From: Sclerodactyla briareus
Taxonomy: Eukaryota; Echinodermata; Holothuroidea; Dendrochirotida; Sclerodactylidae
Assembly (NCBI GenBank): GCA_026419785.1
Contig: JAODTK010000821.1
Coordinates: 186,001-250,000 of the forward strand
Length of the DNA: 64,000 bases
Reading direction: 5' to 3'
Shown: positions 48,840 to 58,555 of the stretch, piece after piece
How positions within the stretch are numbered: the stretch's first letter is position 1
Layout: every line of letters begins with the position of its first letter
Notes under the pieces: model-generated
The model's database searches: none
Told to the model about the DNA's origin: nothing
What the model saw: the letters and a program-made list of their open reading frames with translations, nothing else
Made by a program: the position numbers and the translations under genes

Positions 48840-51800
48840 GTGAGTTTATACCTGTTTTGGTTAACAATGTTTTCTCACATAAATATGTTATTATGTTCTT
48901 CGGGTTTGACCCGTTTGAGATGACCGGTTGGGTTCGCAGCAAAATTGGTAGGGGGCTTGCATGTGAATCAATGGAGCCATGTGTTTTGTTTTGTTCTCAC
49001 CACCTCCAGATTTCCAGATTTTCTGCCTCTTTGTCTGTATTTTATTCTGGTCATACAAATGCTCCGCAAAAATTTTCGAGTGGAAACTGTGTAGTTTTTC
49101 CTCGAAAGATTTTGCAGAGCATTTGTATGACAGTATTTCTCCACTGGAAACATGACTGTTAAGGAATTGACTGCTTTAAAACTAACCAAGCTCATTATTC
49201 TGTCCCTACATGATTGCCTACCTCCTCCACTACTAATCCCACATGTCAATAGCAACTCCAAAATGGGATGTCAGTGGAATTCTTTGACTTTGATCATCTC
49301 ACAGGAGGGCAGTGAAGGAGAGGGACTGGTTCTTCTGGAGGTCGGATGCGGTGTCGGTAATCTGATCTCCCCCTGCTGAAGGAGACCCGACGCTCTTCGT
49401 TTATGCGTGTGACTTCTCTCCGAGGGCTGTGCAGTATGTGAAGGTTAGTTGACTGCACTGCATTATTGGGTTCGGGATCATTCAATCTGATCAGATTTGG
49501 ATTTGATAGCCTATTCAGGCTCATCAGTCTATATCCAATTTATGTGATGAATCGAAAATCAATTCCGCTTTCTCTGCGTGACTGGAAGAGATCTAAAAAT
49601 CAATACTATAATCCAGCAATGCCGAATCTCAACTAGAGAACTACAGTAAGAACCTGAGATGGCCGTAATCATTCTCAACAATTAACATAATAAGAATGTT
49701 GGTTCCTTCCTTCGACAACTGTGAAACAGCTTTTGTTTAAACCCAAACAAGAAGAAAATGTCTAAGAGTAGAATTCAACTTGTTGCGAGGCCCTCACTCT
49801 GACCATTACACCTCAGCCACTAAGCCTGCTATCTGTATAACCAGTACCATACGTAGCGAGGATAGCAGTTTCTAAGAATATGATCTGACTGAATCTTTTC
49901 CGTTCCTCCACATAGTTTTTTCAGAATTCTTCAATCAAATCTATTAACGCCATAGATCTCCCCTTACATCTTCGCGTTTGGTAAATTCTTGTCTATGGAT
50001 TTCGTCTAAACCCCTAAAACCTAGGGATACGGGCTTGGTCATACCAAGGACTTGTGCAACCTGTTCCTTCTGCTGGGCACTCAGCACAAGAGACGATAGC
50101 AGGCTTATGGCTGGGTGTAATGTCAAGTGAGGGCCTCGCAAACAAGTTGAATTCTACTCTTAGACATTTTCTTTTTCTCCTTGTTTGGGTTTAAACAAAA
50201 GCTGTTTCACAGTTGTCGAAGGAACCAACATTCTTATTATGTTAATTGTTGAGAATGATTATGGTCATCTCAGGTTCTTACTGTAGTTCTCTAGTTGAGA
50301 TTCGGCATTGCTGGAAATGCTATTTGGACATTCACAGCTGGTGGGCTTGGGCCGAAGTGTCGGGATCATTGGCCCCCCGCAGTTAGGCGCTGTATACATT
50401 GTATGCTCTCCAAACTGGCATAAACTTGTAGATTTCAATGTGTTGCTGTGTTGAGTTGGTGAAATGCCACCAATAGACCCCCTTATGTTATCACAAGGGG
50501 CATAATATTACACTTTAGCAACACTCTCCCCATGCCATATAGCATTATCATAGCATCCCACCCCACACACCCACCCCCCGCATGTCAAGTATGGCATTGG
50601 AAGCATATTGTGCTCCATTCTCGTACCTACATCAGTAGCCTTGTGCCAGAACGTAGATATATTCCTGAATTTCTCTAGCTTTATCTAGCATGCATTTCTG
50701 CAGTGCTCCACTATGAAACAGGCACCAGTTTCGGAGTCAAGTCCAACACTGGTTGGAGTCCGAGACCTGAGTCCTCAACATCCGAGTCAGAGTTAAGTCT
50801 GAGTCATTTGTCAGAGTTGATGCCGAGTCCCTGTTACATCGCATTTCCGCAGAAATATATGGAATTATGGCGTTAGGCCCGGAACAAGGTATTTGCAGTC
50901 AATTGTGAATCACATCAGATCAAGATGTAGACATTTAATACGGTTGAGTTTTAATTGTGTAAAATTGCATTCATCTTTCCAATGCAAATTTTAATAGCTT
51001 TCACAGTTCACACGTACCCGTTTCAGAGTTAGTCATCATCGAGAAAGTTCAAAATAGCCGTGTAAAAAAATTGCAGTGCAGTTTTAACGAGCACAGCCAG
51101 TCGGTAAATGAATTATTGGCTAACTTCAAATTTGAAATGAATGAACTTCTGATGACATTGACAAACAAGTAAGTGGTTTACATGGCTTTTAAGTCAATGT
51201 CAGAATTACTGCAGTATTCTTCCTCTCAAATTCAGGGATTTTCCACATGAATTTCTTTGTGCAGTCTTGAACCTGGACTCCGAGCTGAGTCGCAGAGTCG
51301 GACAGCAGAGTCCGAGTCCAAGTCGGTCAAAGTCAGTTCCAAGACCATCAAATTCGATCTTGAGACCAGTCTCGAGACCAAGGACAGGACACCCGAGTCC
51401 TCCAACACTGACTGCTATTAACATTCTCTCTACTGTATTAATGTCTGGTTCAAATTGTTAATCTCTCTTGCAGTACTGGGAGTGGACCATCACACCGCTG
51501 ATAGAGAACCCCTGATTTTTGTCAGTGAATGGTTGGACCCTGACAGCATGTTACATCAAGTGACATCATGGATTGCAGTTTTAGCAGTTTGACAATTCAA
51601 ACTTAAGCCCCCTTTACACTTGCACAAATTTGGGTCCCGATTCCTTGCACTGTAGAGTGACAGTGTGTACCAGTATGCATAACCACAGGACACACGCTTC
51701 AGATATGGTTACGCCATGTTCATGCACTATTCACAAACTATTCACTCACGCACTGCCAGACATGTAGCCTACCAGTTGCCATTTCGTTTTTTTTCGACCA

Positions 51801-54800
51801 TCGCTCATCATCAATTTTTATTGCGCAGGTGTAGTATTGAAAAACTTTTGTCATCAAAACCTGTGCGGAAACTATGCACAGCCGATGTGGGAAGATTGTG
51901 CGACTTGTCATGAACTATTCGTAAAGTACTCATGAACTTGTTGTGAAGTGCCACTGACAATGGGAACTCATTGGCAGGAGCTGCCACGACTAGATTGCAA
52001 TAGTGCGCATAGGTCACGAGGTGTTTACGACAAATTCTTGAATTTTTGTTGTCGCAATTTTAAAACAATTTAACATTCTTCTGTCATGTGCCCCTGTCAT
52101 GCACTTTCACACTGGCCCCCGTCATTTCCCTGCAGCTCCACAACCTTGGTACGAACGAAGGCGCAAATCTAATGAAGACAATAATGTGGGCAAGTGTAAA
52201 GGGGGCTTTAGCTGAAATAATTTGAGAAAGTTTGTACAAGTTGTTGATACAGTAGATCTGGTCAGTGGGGGCAGACTGCAGATATGTGATACTAGTTGTG
52301 AGTGCCGGATGAGAGCAACAAGAAATAGAGAATATATCAACCTATTACTGTACCCGACTACCTGTTACCATACATGTGTCCATTCACTACAGTTGTCATT
52401 ACCTGTGCACGGTATTTTCCCTAATTCTGTCCAATTGACGTTCTTTCCATTGCCTTCATGGGAATTATAACTGAGGAGTATGGGCCCATGAGGTTGCCAG
52501 TTGGGCTGCTTCCACTTTCTGCCAGTTTGACACATATGGAATTCCCATACCAATTAGTTCTGGGGGAGATGAAAATTCAAGTGATGTTAATACACTACTA
52601 TTGTACTTGTAACTATCCCCTCAGGACAATAAGGAGTATTCACCTGATCGCCTTGCAGCCTTCCAGTGTGACCTGACCTCTGATGACCTGACGTCTGTGA
52701 TATCAGGTCAGAACCGTTGACCTCGTCACCATGGTGTTTGTGCTCTCGGCTATACACCCAGATAAAATGGCCGCCGCTGTCAAGAACGTCCATTTGGTAG
52801 GTGAAACTGACCATCTTGATGCTAGGATTATATTGTGTTGGGTAACACACTCATATTTTTTATAACAACACTCAAATATTGATAGAGAGTCAGTCACATG
52901 GCATGACATGGATAGTATCATAGTTTATCTATGCCCCAGGGTTAGAAAAATAATTTTTCCACTAGTTTTGGGGTTAAATACCCAGAACTGCATTATTTTC
53001 GGTGAAGATTGGTTACTTTTGGTAGAAAAATGGAGGTTTGGAAAGAGTATTGTTTTTTGGCTGACTTTAGCCTGTGAACAAAGTTGGCAGTGATTGCCTG
53101 GGTGAATGAGGCTCACACGTAGTATGTGTGCTCCTCATGTTGAGTACCAGTACATGATCCAATCATTCTGGGGTCAGGCCAAAAGTCACGTTGATGTCAA
53201 CAGAGGTCAACCTCCGAAAGCATTCTAAGTACAGTCTGTCTCAGGTTGAAATTTGGTGTGGAACGTATTATATTGATCATCGCTTGTAGGAGAGGGTAAC
53301 TTTTTCATATACGTGACCTGAATGGTCTTCAGGATGGGCACTAGAACTCCATTGTTTTGGGAATAGGACATCTAAGATCAGGAGGAGTGAAATCCTCTAT
53401 TATCAGGAGGTTTCTCATGGAGAGTGAAAGAATTTTGCTTTCCTATCAGGAACAATTAGATCTTCAGTACATCCTGTAACATTTTCCCCTGATAACGCTT
53501 GCTCAACCTCAGTCACATTTTAAAAACCTATTACTGTATTCAGTCTTGGGTGTCCAGTGAAATCTCATTGAGATTCTGGATTGATAATAAGAGTGATTGG
53601 ATCAGCTGTTAAGCCGTGGAGGAGATCATCTTGTAATAGGTAGCTGCAGTGATTTCCCCTTGACAGGTAGGATAGCACCAGATGCATTAGGATAGTTTAT
53701 TAGAATAGCTAGTTGTATCCTTCAGAATCACCACTGTGTGGAGATGCTGCTGGCACTACATATTAAAAGATCATGTAACTGGGGATGAATCACACCTGGT
53801 TGTTCTTAGCTATTGTTATCTAATTTTTATATTTGTCTGTTTTTGGCTAAGTAGAGGAGTACAAAGCTGTAAAAAGTAACAATTGTTGCAGTGTTTACGC
53901 TAAAAATAATTTATGTGCGGGAAAGTCCTGCACTTGTTTCCACAACAGGAATAGCAAATTTTGCACTGTTTTTAACCAGTCACCATCTCGGTACTTCAGG
54001 CAGTATGCATACTAATATCATTGTGTTTCAGACATCGTAACACTGCAAAACATGAGAGAAAACACTATTTTTATCGCACATCGATAACTTTCATGATTTT
54101 GTAGAACTGGTGCATGCACACATGCTACGTTAACCATGTGGAATTGGACCGAATTCACTGTAAAATAACATTAAAATCTGCAGTCTGGAAACATTTAGAA
54201 ATTGTCAAATAATGAAACAGGCATGTAGATGGGTTGATACAAACACATTTCACAAAATATTGAATCATGTTATTTGTAAATAATCGTAAAACTGCAAATG
54301 ATGATAATAGTTACAGTTATGGCCTATTATGAAAGCTGTAATTGCAGGATGTTTCTAGAATGTTCCATCTCTATGTAGTATGACTGCATGTTTCTGTTTC
54401 TGCCCTTCATCAGGTTCTGAAGCCTGGCGGGATGGTGCTGTTCCGTGATTATGGCATCAACGACCATGCCATGCTGAGGTTTTCCAAGGGACACAAGCTG
54501 GCTGATTGCTTCTATGTTAGGCAAGATGGTACTAGGGCATTCTTCTTTTCTCTAGGTGAGTATTAATATTAATATTCCTTGTATGAGATCCTAACGGTCG
54601 ATGAGACAGTCAACCTCATCAAACACATCTTTCAGAGAGCATAGCCCTCGATTATGTAACTGAAACTAGCAAGAGCATGGTTTTGAATATGGGCACTGGT
54701 ATGTTAGGATAATACCACCAATGTTATAAGGTACTCACTCAGCATTGTGCATGGAAGGTTTGCATCCTTTGGAAGTGTTACCCTATTGAAGTGCCCCCTG

Positions 54801-55939
54801 ACTGTGGTACATGCTGTACAGTTGTACTCACTATGTTTAGCTTGAATGGTGAAAACTCCTCAAATGAACTAGCTATATAGCTATTCAGTGGATTCATTTT
54901 TTGGTCAATCTCAAGATGTCCAAAATAGGACACAGTTCACAGTTACATACAACTGCCACATGCCAGCGTAATAAGTAGGGAGATGTATGAACGTCAGGTT
55001 GGACATTCAGTTTCCTGCAGCTAATATATCAGCCTCTTTATAATTGAAAATGCAGTTATCCCTTAACCCTGTAACAGAAAATTGTAGGAATGTCAGGTTT
55101 TGACTGATTCATACGGCTTTTAGCTCAATGCTGGTTGAGCTATTGGAATCTGCAAACCCATATTGGACCCTCCACCCCACCCTCGTACCATTGAACATCT
55201 GGCAATAACAGAAAAGTCTGGGTTGGCCACCCCATCGCCCTTCGCATTTCGCCTGACGTTTTGTCTACAATTTGAGCATCACGGCTTAGAAATTGTCAGG
55301 AATTTCACCTTCAAGATTTAGTCTCACAACTCTAATCATCATTCTATTAATGATACAGTTAATCTCAAGCTATTCCATATGAGTATCCTTGTGAGTTATG
55401 TCGTTTTTGGATCTCTGTCGATCGCGATTTGCTTATTAAGTCCTCATTTTTAGCCTAAGTTGTTCCTAGCACAATAAACTTGTATGCCTTCGTCTGGAAA
55501 AATGAGAAGGGGCGATGGGGTGGCCATCTTTTGTGTTATTGCCAGATGTTCAATGGCGCGGGGGTGGGTTGCAGGGTCCAATATGGGGTAAGTATTCATA
55601 CTTCACAGATTCTCAAACCAGCGGAATATTGAGTCTGTAGTTTGGTGGCCTCTGAAATATATCATTATAATAATTATCATTAACTATGAACCGGCCCATC
55701 ATTAACCACTAAACTAGGTTGACATCCGTCAAATGCATGCAAACAAAAGCTGTTCTTTTTTCACTGACAATTTCATTTGCTGCCTTCCAATCTTTCCCAG
55801 ATATCCTTGAGACTATCTTCACTGAGGCTGGCTTCAGAGTGGTCTCCAACGAGTTCGTCTTTAGGCAAACCGTTAACAAGAAGGAAGGGCTCTGTGTTCC
55901 GAGGGTATTGTGCAGGCAAAATTCATCAAGAATGGTTGA
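48546..55939 (+). CDS. METTL6: METTL6-like tRNA(Ser) m3C32 methyltransferase gene, five recognisable exons, frame-disrupted
   Basis: Members of this family are SAM-dependent methyltransferases that make 3-methylcytidine at position 32 of tRNA-Ser. Exons are approximately 48546-48839, 49305-49443, 52625-52796, 54414-54555 and 55801-55939, separated by introns of 465, 3181, 1617 and 1245 bp, all GT-AG. Conserved blocks appear in family order: VLVSEFKQNKLE and NWD, then LLEVGCGVGN (SAM motif I), YACDFSPRAVQYVK, VFVLSAIHPDKM, VLKPGGMVLFRDYG, FYVRQDGTR, and VNKKEGLCVPRV. The last two blocks and LFRDYG match METTL6 better than METTL2/8. Small indels break the frame near 48652, 48698, 48709, 48778, 48788, 49366, 49386, 52714 and 55908, and a poly-C tract lies in exon 1. 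Intact splice sites and multi-exon structure exclude a processed retrocopy. Either the assembly carries indel errors or this is a young unprocessed pseudogene. The start codon is not secure. Nothing nearby suggests an operon or functional partner. Confidence 0.85.
48742..48765. repeat. 24-bp poly-C tract inside METTL6-like exon 1
   Basis: An uninterrupted run of C lies between the NWD block and the NFFKD block of exon 1. A tract of this length would code polyproline in one frame and is not part of the family. It may be a sequencing artefact, a true insertion, or the mark of a pseudogene. Confidence 0.9.
49050..49131. repeat. 82-nt near-perfect hairpin in METTL6-like intron 1
   Basis: The arms 49050-49080 and 49101-49131 are 31 nt each and complementary at 28 of 31 positions. 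They start gtcatacaaatgct and end agcatttgtatgac. The 20 nt between them can also pair (tggaaact with agtttttc), leaving a loop of about four bases. The length and fold suit a microRNA precursor as well as a tiny MITE or palindromic insertion. No TATA or U6-type signal was recognised. Confidence 0.8.
49305..49443 (+). CDS. METTL6: METTL6-like exon 2, SAM-binding motif I
   Basis: The acceptor is tgatcatctcacag ending at 49304. The exon opens EGSEGEGLVLLEVGCGVGN in frame; the glycine-rich loop GCGVG that binds S-adenosylmethionine is at 49344-49358. It continues in shifted frames as PLLKE, PTLFVYACDFSPRAVQYVK and ends AAG|gttag at 49443. Two single-base deletions, near 49366 and 49386, put a stop codon in the raw reading. 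Both read like missing bases relative to the family pattern. Confidence 0.85.
49613..50314. mobile_element. Long inverted-repeat (foldback/MITE-like) element in intron 2
   Basis: Two arms of about 187 bp, at 49613-49799 and 50128-50314, are inverted copies of each other with few differences. The outer ends are ccagcaatgccgaatctcaa and its complement. The middle of about 330 bp has no recognisable transposase. A minus-strand 65-codon open frame at 49944-50141 looks incidental. No clear target-site duplication was seen. Probably a non-autonomous DNA transposon. Confidence 0.75.
50734..51413. mobile_element. GAGTC-rich inverted-repeat element in intron 2
   Basis: Both ends are rich in short direct and inverted GAGTC/GACTC and GAGTCCGAGTC words. 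The left end reads aacactggttggagtccgag near 50745 and the right end carries the inverted match (cgagtcctccaacactgact) near 51395-51414. The interior is AT-rich and noncoding. Clustered subterminal GAGTC words suit binding sites for a transposase supplied in trans, but that is inferred. Confidence 0.6.
51605..52208. mobile_element. 604-bp element with 19-bp perfect terminal inverted repeats in intron 2
   Basis: The left end aagccccctttacacttgc (51605-51623) and right end gcaagtgtaaagggggctt (52190-52208) are exact complements. The flanks are TTAA-like on the left and TTTA-like on the right, so a TTAA target is possible but not exact. No coding capacity was found. CCCCTTTACAC-type ends are common in animal non-autonomous DNA transposons. 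Confidence 0.75.
52625..52796 (+). CDS. METTL6: METTL6-like exon 3, central methyltransferase segment
   Basis: The acceptor is actatcccctcag ending at 52624 and the donor is gtaggt at 52797. It reads DNKEYSPDRLAAFQCDLTSD in frame 0 after the preceding AAG codon. After a break near 52712-52717, apparently two bases short, it reads VDLVTMVFVLSAIHPDKM and then AAAVKNVHL. The FVLSA.HP block is the strand-and-loop segment typical of METTL2/6/8. Confidence 0.85.
52797..54413 (+). other. METTL6-like intron 3
   Basis: A 1617-bp GT-AG intron. A stretch around 53200-53350 (gttgaaatttggtgtggaacg) resembles 60270-60310, so it probably contains an old dispersed repeat. No coding sequence was recognised. 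Confidence 0.7.
54414..54555 (+). CDS. METTL6: METTL6-like exon 4, VLKPGG...YVRQDGTR segment
   Basis: The exon is fully open for 47 codons plus one base, running from VLKPGGMVLFRDYGINDHAM to FYVRQDGTRAFFFSL. The acceptor ctgcccttcatcag ends at 54413 and the donor gtgagt starts at 54556. The single leftover G joins the first two bases of exon 5 to make GAT, so the phase-1 junction is preserved. This is the cleanest exon of the gene and matches METTL6 at nearly every conserved position I recall for the family. Confidence 0.9.
55130..55618. mobile_element. Inverted-repeat element in intron 4
   Basis: About 120 bp at 55138-55262 recurs inverted at 55490-55618. Shared blocks are catattggaccct, accattgaacatctggcaat and ggccaccccatcgccc with their complements. 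The arms are interrupted by small indels. The 220-bp centre is noncoding. Another non-autonomous foldback/TIR element inside the same gene. Confidence 0.7.
55801..55939 (+). CDS. METTL6: METTL6-like last exon, C-terminus
   Basis: The acceptor ccaatctttcccag ends at 55800. The exon reads DILETIFTEAGFRVVSNEFV then FRQTVNKKEGLCVPRV, a METTL6 C-terminal signature. As written the frame continues to a stop at 55962-55964. One missing T near 55908 would instead give a VQAKFIKNG-type end with a stop at 55937-55939, closer to the family. A perfect donor-like gtaagt at 55941 leaves open a further exon downstream, but none is recognised. I see no AATAAA in the first 600 bases after the stop. Confidence 0.85.
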
Positions 55940-55964
55940 TGTAAGTGAAAAATGTAATGAATAA

Positions 55965-57630
55965 CTATTCTTGCCACTTCTCAAGAGTGGAGAGGTGACC
56001 CAGTTTACGACTAACAATTCAAAGATTCCGGGTGATTGAAAATTTCCCTTGTCCCACCCAGTGTCCGGGGTGATACTGGCATTGTTCGTTATCATTGACT
56101 AGAACCATGAGAAATTCTGGAATAATTAGGTCACAGGTTCTCTGGGAGTCAAACGTAGCCAGTTCGTGGAGAAAATGCAAAATGCTTTAGGGGATTACCA
56201 TTGATTATCTTGACAGTTGGTCAGTGTAATCAATGACCATTGCATGTATTGAAATTGTGGATATGGGAGTGTTGATCAGGCACTGCCAATCTTACCAAAA
56301 TCTATACCCAGTGTCTGTACTTTCCATTGCCTTCTGCAGTCCTGAAAAGATACAAAGGAAAGCAGAGCTAGGGACAGCGTATGCCTAAATATATATGGCG
56401 ATGTTGTGATTATTGCGTGTTTTGCTAGTCGCCTGTGTGATGGGATGAAATGACTGCGGGATCTTTGAGCGCGGTGACAATTCTATGAATCTCGATTAGT
56501 ACCACTGCGAGGCTGGTTAGGCCAGCTTGTAAAGTCGATGACATGTCAGCGTGTGGCCTCTGTATAGAGATCTGCTCGATGTAAAATACAAGGAATTGAG
56601 TGAATTAGCCTATAGATATTACATTAGGGCCGGTGTAATAGCCGATAAGATAAGCTGCTGCCATGGGAGTTGTAATGAATTGACCTGATGAGATGACAGC
56701 ACAATGCATTAGTACAGAGCTATACGCCACTGGAACAATGTGGACGCAACCTATAACTGCAATTGGTGTGCAGCTGTTACAGTAACATGTGCATGTGCCT
56801 CCATGCTGTGATTATTGAAGCGCATTGTGGCACTGTGAATAGTCGATAGTTATGAAGGACTAACGAATGGAAAACGGTCGACTGCTGTGTCCGTAAACTC
56901 GTCCAATAGAACATAAGTTTACAGGCACAAAATGGATGTAAATTGTCATAATAGTACCGTAGTGATAGAGTGTTGAAATGTAAGCTGAAAACCCTAGTGA
57001 GAAAGTTTTTCACATGTAAGTTGATGGATACAGGCGAGAGCTTTTAACGAGGCAAACATCGCGGCGGCTTGACGCCAATGCGTTGCCAACCTGCGGGTGC
57101 AGTAAATCTTGTGTTGCCAAATTGAATTTGAGTTTGGGTCACTACAAAGTAATAAGAAATAGATTAATTTGGGTAATCATTAAAGGGTAAATTCTGTGGC
57201 GATATGCCCAACAGTCTCCTCCTACATGTTTAGCTTCATTGTTGGTCAGTATAATAGTAGGCCATCTAATGTGCTGTGTTAATGAGCCTATGCTAGGGGT
57301 CACTCAACATCTGGATTAGTTTTCAATAAGACTGGGAGTCTCACTCTTCTGTGACTTACCGTAGAGAATTGGTGTCACTCTGTAATCACGCATTCAATGC
57401 TCTCTAGTTTAGAATAGGCATGTTTGTTGATTGAGGTTGAGGGTGTGTGTTAACGCCAGATTAGAACCCAGCCCTTCTCTTCTATAATCTCCTGTATGTG
57501 TAGGACTCTGGCCACACAGGCAGGAAAGACTGTTAGGATAAAAATGAGCGTCTCATAATTCATTATAATTGTCGTAGGATTTTCAATTCTGTCTCGAACT
57601 CTCAATAATATGTCATATATTATTCGTTTT
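55965..57630. other. Downstream flank of the METTL6-like gene
   Basis: Noncoding, with no recognised repeat. Presumably 3' UTR followed by intergenic DNA. No convincing AATAAA was found near the stop. Confidence 0.45.
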
Positions 57631-57636
57631 CCACTA

Positions 57637-57729
57637 TGTATGTATGTATGTATGTATGTAGTATGTATGTATGTGTGTATGTATGTATGTATGTATGTAT
57701 GTATGTATGTATGTATGTATGTATGTATG
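57637..57729. repeat. (TATG)n microsatellite
   Basis: About 90 bp of nearly perfect tatg repeats with one slip at 57661 and a gtgtg variant. It produces MYVCMYVC-type open frames that are not genes. Confidence 0.95.
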
Positions 57730-58232
57730 ACCTTGCATTGGATACATTGTGGGTTGAGAATCAGGTTAGGGTCTCATCTACTTGTGAACTGAGCATGAGA
57801 GCTGAACACAAAGAACTCCCCCATCACTTTCTATTGGTGAGTATGCAATTTGACAAATAACTGATGACTCTACGACTCATATCCAGGCCCATTGGAATGA
57901 TTACAATTTTCAGTGTCCATATTCACAAAAACCTCAAAATTTTCAGATTTCTATTCATCATAATATTCTGTTTCTTTTCAGGAGAGTATCAATACATGCT
58001 TGGAGAGAGAGTGGCAGGGGCTTTAGAGGTATACAGCTGAATACAAACAATGCTGATCAATGCTGTCCAAGAGATGTGGTTGACTGCATTGTGAAGTGAT
58101 CAGAAATCTCAACTTGCAGGGTATTCTGGAGTTCGCAAATTCTGCTGTGCATGGTGTTTGCATAAACAATCCAGTAGAGGAGAAAGCAACTCAGTGCCCC
58201 AGTGGCTGGGGAAGAGACAGTCATAGATAAGG

Positions 58233-58555
58233 AGGCGGATTAGCTCAGTCGGTAGAGCTCCGGACTTGAGATCAATTGATTGAATCCCAGTGAAAGCCTG
58301 AGAGCTTTTTCCGCAGTGCTGTTAGACAAGGCTGTCTCCTCGAATGTCTCAGCTACCCACATGTAAAAGTGGCTACCTGCAAGGTAACGGAAGTAGGCGC
58401 CGCTGCATTGGCTGCCAGGGGTGTAGTAGGTCGTGAGCGAATGTGCACCCTGGGTGTTGCAGGCAAGGTCTTCATCAGGTTACCAATGACCAGGGGATTG
58501 AGGCGCTAGTCATGTGAAGAGACGCTGCTTTGATACAAGATTATAAACCCAAATC
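58233..58555 (+). mobile_element. tRNA-headed SINE or tRNA-derived pseudogene
   Basis: ggcggattagctcagtcggt starts at 58235 and contains a perfect pol III A box (tagctcagtcgg, 58241-58252). A degenerate B box, gattgaatccc, is at 58278-58288. There is no paired acceptor stem or normal T arm end, so it is not a working tRNA gene. About 260 bp of unrelated tail follows, ending near an A/T-rich gatacaagattataaaccc. This fits a SINE. Confidence 0.6.

Larger units (their letters stand above)
49444..52624 (+). other. METTL6-like intron 2
   Basis: A 3181-bp GT-AG intron that is about half inverted-repeat elements (listed separately). The rest, 49444-49612 and 50315-50733, is unique-looking noncoding sequence with the short open frames expected by chance. 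Confidence 0.75.

Noticed and set aside
48546-55939. METTL2/METTL8 instead of METTL6
   Set aside because: The LFRDYG, YVRQDGTR and VNKKEGLCVPRV blocks match METTL6; METTL2/8 differ at these places by family knowledge. A tree would settle it.
57610-57860. MYVCMYVC-type open frames
   Set aside because: Produced by the (TATG)n microsatellite.
58233-58305. A genuine tRNA gene
   Set aside because: The A box is perfect but the B box is degenerate and no acceptor stem closes; the downstream tail fits a SINE.
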